A stretch of 18,499 nucleotides of DNA from Hyphomonas sp. Lineage in GTDB: Bacteria; Pseudomonadota; Alphaproteobacteria; Caulobacterales; Hyphomonadaceae. This document shows positions 15,633 to 18,499 of this stretch, in pieces. Every line of letters starts with the position of its first letter. The first letter of the stretch is position 1. Location of the stretch: positions 1 to 18,499 of the forward strand of contig JANSXJ010000022.1 of NCBI GenBank assembly GCA_024743015.1. The letters are read 5' to 3'. A program made the position numbers and the translations under genes. The notes below the pieces were generated by a model. It was not told the DNA's origin and did not search any database. It saw only the letters and a list, made by a program, of their open reading frames with translations.

Positions 15633-16809
15633 CTGGCTCACCGCTGACGACACAAGGCAGGTGATCGCGGCGCTGCAGGCTGCGCGTGCGGATTGCGCGC
15701 GATTCGTCGGTGGCTGCGTGCGAAATACGATCATGGGGCGGGATGTCGATGATATCGATATCGCCACTCAGCTGACCCCTGAGCAAACCCAGTCGGCACT
15801 TGAAACCGCCGGAATTCGCGCCATTCCCACCGGAATCGAGCATGGAACGATCACCGCGATCGTGAACGGGAAACCTTTCGAGATTACCAGTCTTCGCCGC
15901 GATGTGGAGACCGATGGCCGCCGCGCCGTCGTCGCTTTTACGCAAGACTGGGCGGAGGATGCGCAGCGCCGTGACTTTCGCCTGAACGCGCTCTACGCCG
16001 CCCCGGATGGCGAAGTGTTTGATCCGGTCGGTGGCGGTTTCGAAGATGCTGAGGAAGGCCGTGTCATCTTCATTGGTGATGCGAATGAGCGTCTGCGCGA
16101 AGACTATTTGCGGATCCTGCGCTTCTTCAGGTTCAATGCCTGGTATGGCGCTGAGATGGATATGGATGGGCTCGCCGCCTGCGCCCGGCAGCGCGCTGGC
16201 CTCGAAAAGATTGCTCGCGAGCGGATCTGGAAGGAACTCAAAAAGCTCCTCAGCGCGCCGAACCCGCGTGTGGCGGTCGAAGCGATGGTCGAGAGCGGCG
16301 TTCTCGACATTGTTCTGCCTGAGCATCGCGGCGCGGAGGGGCTTCACAATCTGGAACTGACCGAACAATTGACCCGAGTGGAGCCCGACCCGATGCTGCG
16401 GCTGATGGCGCTTTTGCCGCGGTCGGCGCAGGCTGTGCATCAGACCCAGCAGACGCTGCGCCTGTCGAACCAGGAATCGCAGCGCCTGACGGTTTGGGCG
16501 GCGGACAATCTTCCAGAGCCGGTTGGTATGAAATCCAGGGAGCTGCGCGCCACTTTGTTCTGGCATGGCAAGCAGGCGGTCGTGGATCGCGCCATGTTGG
16601 CAGGTGCCGATGTGCGCGATCTGCTCGCGGCAGTGCGCTCCTGGCGCGAACCGGAGTTCCCGATCACGGGCGATGATGCGCTGGCGGCGGGGCTTGAGGG
16701 ACCTGCAATCGGCGAAGCACTGAGCCGGGTGGCCAGGGTCTGGGTTGAAAGCGACTTTTACCTGGAACGCGCGGCCTTGTTGCCGCTGCTAGTTAAGGAA
16801 CAGGATTGA
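15613..16809 (+). CDS. cca: CCA tRNA nucleotidyltransferase (class II)
   Basis: The enzyme adds or repairs the 3'-CCA end of tRNAs using CTP and ATP. The head domain shows RFVGGCVRN (30-38) and the metal-binding DDID (Asp47 and Asp49), followed by RRDFRLNALYA (119-129) and RLREDYLRILRFFRFNA (160-176), the poly(A) polymerase/CCA signature. At 398 residues it is the usual size for the alphaproteobacterial type. The frame is open far upstream. I chose TTG 15613, which begins KTLNADWL and matches the usual N-terminus; it lies 20 bases inside DUF6111. An ATG at 15544 in the same frame is less likely. The last 21 bases overlap the end of the convergent tspO gene. Confidence 0.93.
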   Translation: MKTLNADWLTADDTRQVIAALQAARADCARFVGGCVRNTIMGRDVDDIDIATQLTPEQTQSALETAGIRAIPTGIEHGTITAIVNGKPFEITSLRRDVETDGRRAVVAFTQDWAEDAQRRDFRLNALYAAPDGEVFDPVGGGFEDAEEGRVIFIGDANERLREDYLRILRFFRFNAWYGAEMDMDGLAACARQRAGLEKIARERIWKELKKLLSAPNPRVAVEAMVESGVLDIVLPEHRGAEGLHNLELTEQLTRVEPDPMLRLMALLPRSAQAVHQTQQTLRLSNQESQRLTVWAADNLPEPVGMKSRELRATLFWHGKQAVVDRAMLAGADVRDLLAAVRSWREPEFPITGDDALAAGLEGPAIGEALSRVARVWVESDFYLERAALLPLLVKEQD

Positions 16810-17271
16810 GCCGTTCAGATAGCCGGCGAAACTGACCCAGACGAGATAAGGTATCATCAGGATGGCAGCCGTCGCGGAGTGTTTCCAGAATGCCCTCATC
16901 GTGGCGAGGATCAGAATCCACAACACGACCAGTATGATCATCGCCAGCAAGACTTCCTTGAACCCGAAGAACATCCAGCTCCAGGCGAGATTGAAGGCCA
17001 ATTGAAGGAAGTACAGGCCGAGTGCCCCGGAGCAGGCGGAAAAACTGCCCGCCTTCACCCGAACCAGAATCGCGGCAAAGGCCATCAGCGTGAACAGGAT
17101 CGGCCAGACAATTGAGAACACATAGCCGGGCGGGGTCAGCTCTGGTTTGTCGAGCGCGATGTACCAGATTTCGACAGCCTTGCTGGATACAACCGCCCCG
17201 AGGCCCGCTGTAGCAGCGGTTACAGTAGCGATCACAAATGTGATCATCGCAGCCGGTTTGTGATCCTCCAT
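16789..17271 (-). CDS. tspO: TspO/MBR family membrane protein
   Basis: This 160-residue inner-membrane protein has five predicted helices. Family signatures are clear: WYIALDKPELTPPGYVF (36-52), VWPILFTLMAF, LQLAFNLAWSWMFFGF (89-104) and PYLVWVSFAGYLNGSILF. TspO proteins bind porphyrins and cholesterol-like ligands; in Rhodobacter TspO modulates photosynthesis gene expression in response to oxygen and is linked to porphyrin intermediates. It lies 40 bases after hemF on the same strand, so co-transcription and a porphyrin role are inferred. The ATG at 17271 has no good Shine-Dalgarno sequence; ATG 17247, eight codons later, is a fallback start. Confidence 0.92.
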   Translation of the reverse strand: MEDHKPAAMITFVIATVTAATAGLGAVVSSKAVEIWYIALDKPELTPPGYVFSIVWPILFTLMAFAAILVRVKAGSFSACSGALGLYFLQLAFNLAWSWMFFGFKEVLLAMIILVVLWILILATMRAFWKHSATAAILMIPYLVWVSFAGYLNGSILFLN

Positions 17272-17311
17272 GTAGGAGCCGTATCAGCTCACTGGAGATT
17301 CGTCACCGGCC

Positions 17312-18177
17312 TTACGGCCATTTCACCACAGGCGGCATGGATGACAGGATGCTCGTGACATTGCCGCCGGTCTTCAGACCGAATGTCGTACCGCGATCAT
17401 AGAGCAGATTAAACTCGACATAGCGGCCGCGGCGGATCAGTTGCTCATCCCGCTCGGCTTCGGTCCAGCCTTCATTCATGCGGCGGCGCGCCAGCTTGGG
17501 ATAGATGTCAGCGAATTGCTTGCCGACTTCCTGAGTGAAGGCGAAGTCGCGCTCCCAGTCGCCGGTATTGAAGCGATCATAAAATATCCCGCCGGTGCCG
17601 CGTGGCTCTTCGCGGTGGGGCAGGTAGAAATACTCGTCGCAGCGTTGTTTCATATCCGGATACCAGGCCTTGTCGAACGGGTCGCAGGCAGCCTGCATCG
17701 CGGCGTGGAAGTCGACGGTGTCGGGAAAATCATCCTGGCGTTGATAATCGAGCAGGGGCGTCAGATCGCCGCCGCCGCCAAACCAGCTCTCGGATGTGAC
17801 CAGCATGCGTGTGTTCATGTGCACCGCAGGCACACGGGGATTGTGCAAGTGGGCAATGAGCGAAATGCCCGAGGCCCAGAAGCGCCCATCGGATTGGTCT
17901 GCGCCCGGAAGGCTTCCGAGAATTCGCCATAGACTTCAGAAAAATGGACACCGACTTTCTCGAAGAACTTGCCCCGCATGATCGCCATGCGGCCACCGCC
18001 CAGGTCTTCGTTGCCGTCCCCTCGGCTCCATTCGGTTTTCTCAAACCGGCCAGGCTCGCCCGAATAGAGCGGGCGATCCGCTTCATCTTCCAGCGCCTCG
18101 AACCGGGCTATGATATCGTCTTGAAGGGATTTGAACCATTCGGAGGCGCGTTGTTTCTGTGTCTCGATTTCGGTCAT
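17312..18177 (-). pseudogene. hemF: Aerobic coproporphyrinogen III oxidase with a one-base frameshift
   Basis: HemF converts coproporphyrinogen III to protoporphyrinogen IX using oxygen. Residues 1-99 read from ATG 18177 (AGGACC ribosome site) to MGA in one frame. The family sequence then continues in another frame: [52 protein letters not shown] and the C-terminus [20 protein letters not shown], ending with the stop at 17312. The join is near 17881, where one base is missing; restoring it gives a normal 288-residue enzyme. All other parts look intact, so the gene is either recently broken or the base is a sequencing or assembly error. No slippery heptamer for programmed -1 frameshifting is seen at the join. 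It is followed by tspO and is divergent from petA. Confidence 0.85.
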
Positions 18178-18278
18178 GACGGGTCCTGTAATTGAGCGAG
18201 CGCCAGCGCTAAAGAGCCATTCGCAGCGACAGTATCGGTAAAAGTCCGTATCGGGGGTGGAAATTGTGTCGCACGTCT

Positions 18279-18294
18279 AGCAGCGGCTGCTGCT
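18279..18294. repeat. Small inverted repeat between hemF and petA
   Basis: AGCAGC and GCTGCT (6-bp arms) flank GGCT. It lies in the 245-bp divergent region between hemF and petA, where both promoters must be. It has no T-tract, so it is not a terminator; it may be chance. Confidence 0.4.
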
Positions 18295-18343
18295 TGAAAT
18301 CATCCGCGAGGCAGGCTAGGCGGGCGAGGTTAGACGGGGAGGC

Positions 18344-18362
18344 TTGCGGCGCTGCGCCGCAA
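18344..18362. repeat. Perfect 8-bp stem-loop upstream of petA
   Basis: TTGCGGCG (18344-18351) and CGCCGCAA (18355-18362) pair perfectly around a CTG loop. It lies 60 bases before the petA start. The sequence after it on the plus strand is not a run of T, so an intrinsic terminator is unlikely; a leader hairpin or protein site is possible. Confidence 0.6.
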
Positions 18363-18422
18363 TGATGCTTTCCCTCAATCTGTGTATTTAGGCTGCAAAG
18401 TCATGCCGAAGGAAGAGAAGAC

Positions 18423-18499
18423 GTGAGCGCATCTGATACGACGGCCCCGGATCATGTCGACGAAGAACGCCGGGATTTTATCCATATTGCCGCAATTTC
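18423..18499 (+). CDS. petA: Ubiquinol-cytochrome c reductase Rieske subunit, N-terminal fragment
   Basis: The first 25 codons read MSASDTTAPDHVDEERRDFI followed by HIAAI and run off the window. The RRDFIHIAA element is a Tat-type twin-arginine start typical of the Rieske iron-sulfur subunit of the bc1 complex, which is anchored by its uncleaved N-terminal helix. The GTG at 18423 is preceded by a strong AAGGAAGAG (18409-18417) five bases away. The 2Fe-2S domain lies beyond the window, so the call rests on the N-terminus and on the known alphaproteobacterial order petA-petB-petC. Confidence 0.72.
   Translation, partial: MSASDTTAPDHVDEERRDFIHIAAI

Noticed and set aside
15394..16566. A 390-codon open frame on the minus strand
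   Set aside because: It is the antisense of DUF6111 and cca, both of which have clear signatures; open antisense frames are common in GC-rich DNA.
17875..17890. Programmed -1 ribosomal frameshifting in hemF
   Set aside because: The join reads GGC GCT TCT with no X XXY YYZ heptamer, and HemF is not known to use frameshifting. A deletion or base-call error is simpler.
1..18499. Defence system, mobile element, prophage or CRISPR array
   Set aside because: No transposase, integrase, Cas, restriction or toxin motifs, no long repeats and no compositional break were seen. The CPBP protein belongs to a family once called Abi, but that alone is not evidence of phage defence.

Overview
The window reads as ordinary, gene-dense chromosome of an alphaproteobacterium. 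I would place it near the Caulobacterales/Hyphomonadaceae. This rests on gene content and order (an ArsR-methyltransferase/metF/metH operon; DUF1285-NUDIX-DUF6111-cca next to a divergent moxR-DUF58-DUF4159 operon; hemF divergent from the Rieske gene petA), GC-rich codon use and frequent GTG/TTG starts. No searches were run. I see no rRNA or tRNA gene, IS element, phage gene or CRISPR array. The sequence is almost fully coding and no gap exceeds 300 bases.

Layout. Bases 1-1942 (minus): an ArsR-type regulator fused to a SAM-dependent methyltransferase, then metF, then the first 20 codons of metH, joined by two 4-base ATGA overlaps. This is a methyl-cycle operon. A 30-bp palindrome abuts the regulator's start codon and covers its likely promoter. 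Bases 2120-3530 (plus): mlaA and mlaC, outer-membrane lipid-asymmetry factors. Bases 3551-4444 (minus): an aldo/keto reductase. Bases 4552-7249 (plus): a CPBP-family membrane protease, a hotdog thioesterase, an alpha/beta hydrolase and a GNAT acetyltransferase. Bases 7246-13940 (minus): moxR, a DUF58 gene, a 930-residue BatA/DUF4159 membrane protein and a 678-residue membrane-anchored VWA protein, tightly packed. Bases 14008-16809 (plus): DUF1285, a NUDIX CoA-pyrophosphatase-like gene, DUF6111 and the CCA-adding enzyme, again overlapping. Bases 16789-18177 (minus): hemF followed by tspO. Bases 18423 onward (plus): the first 25 codons of petA.

How it works together. The least understood part is the MoxR operon. 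It combines a cytoplasmic AAA+ ATPase and a DUF58 partner with two proteins predicted to place large VWA-like and amidotransferase-like domains in the periplasm. The amidotransferase-like folds lack a usable cysteine nucleophile, which suggests a chaperone or scaffold machine rather than enzymes. hemF with tspO links porphyrin synthesis to a porphyrin-binding membrane protein, beside the bc1 complex gene.

Most notable anomalies: hemF carries a one-base deletion near 17881 that breaks the frame; the ArsR operator/promoter implies a leaderless mRNA; and the 52-67 bp between moxR and DUF1285 holds a three-copy 9-bp tandem repeat. Otherwise the region looks like conserved housekeeping DNA, and I found no clear novel defence or mobile system.
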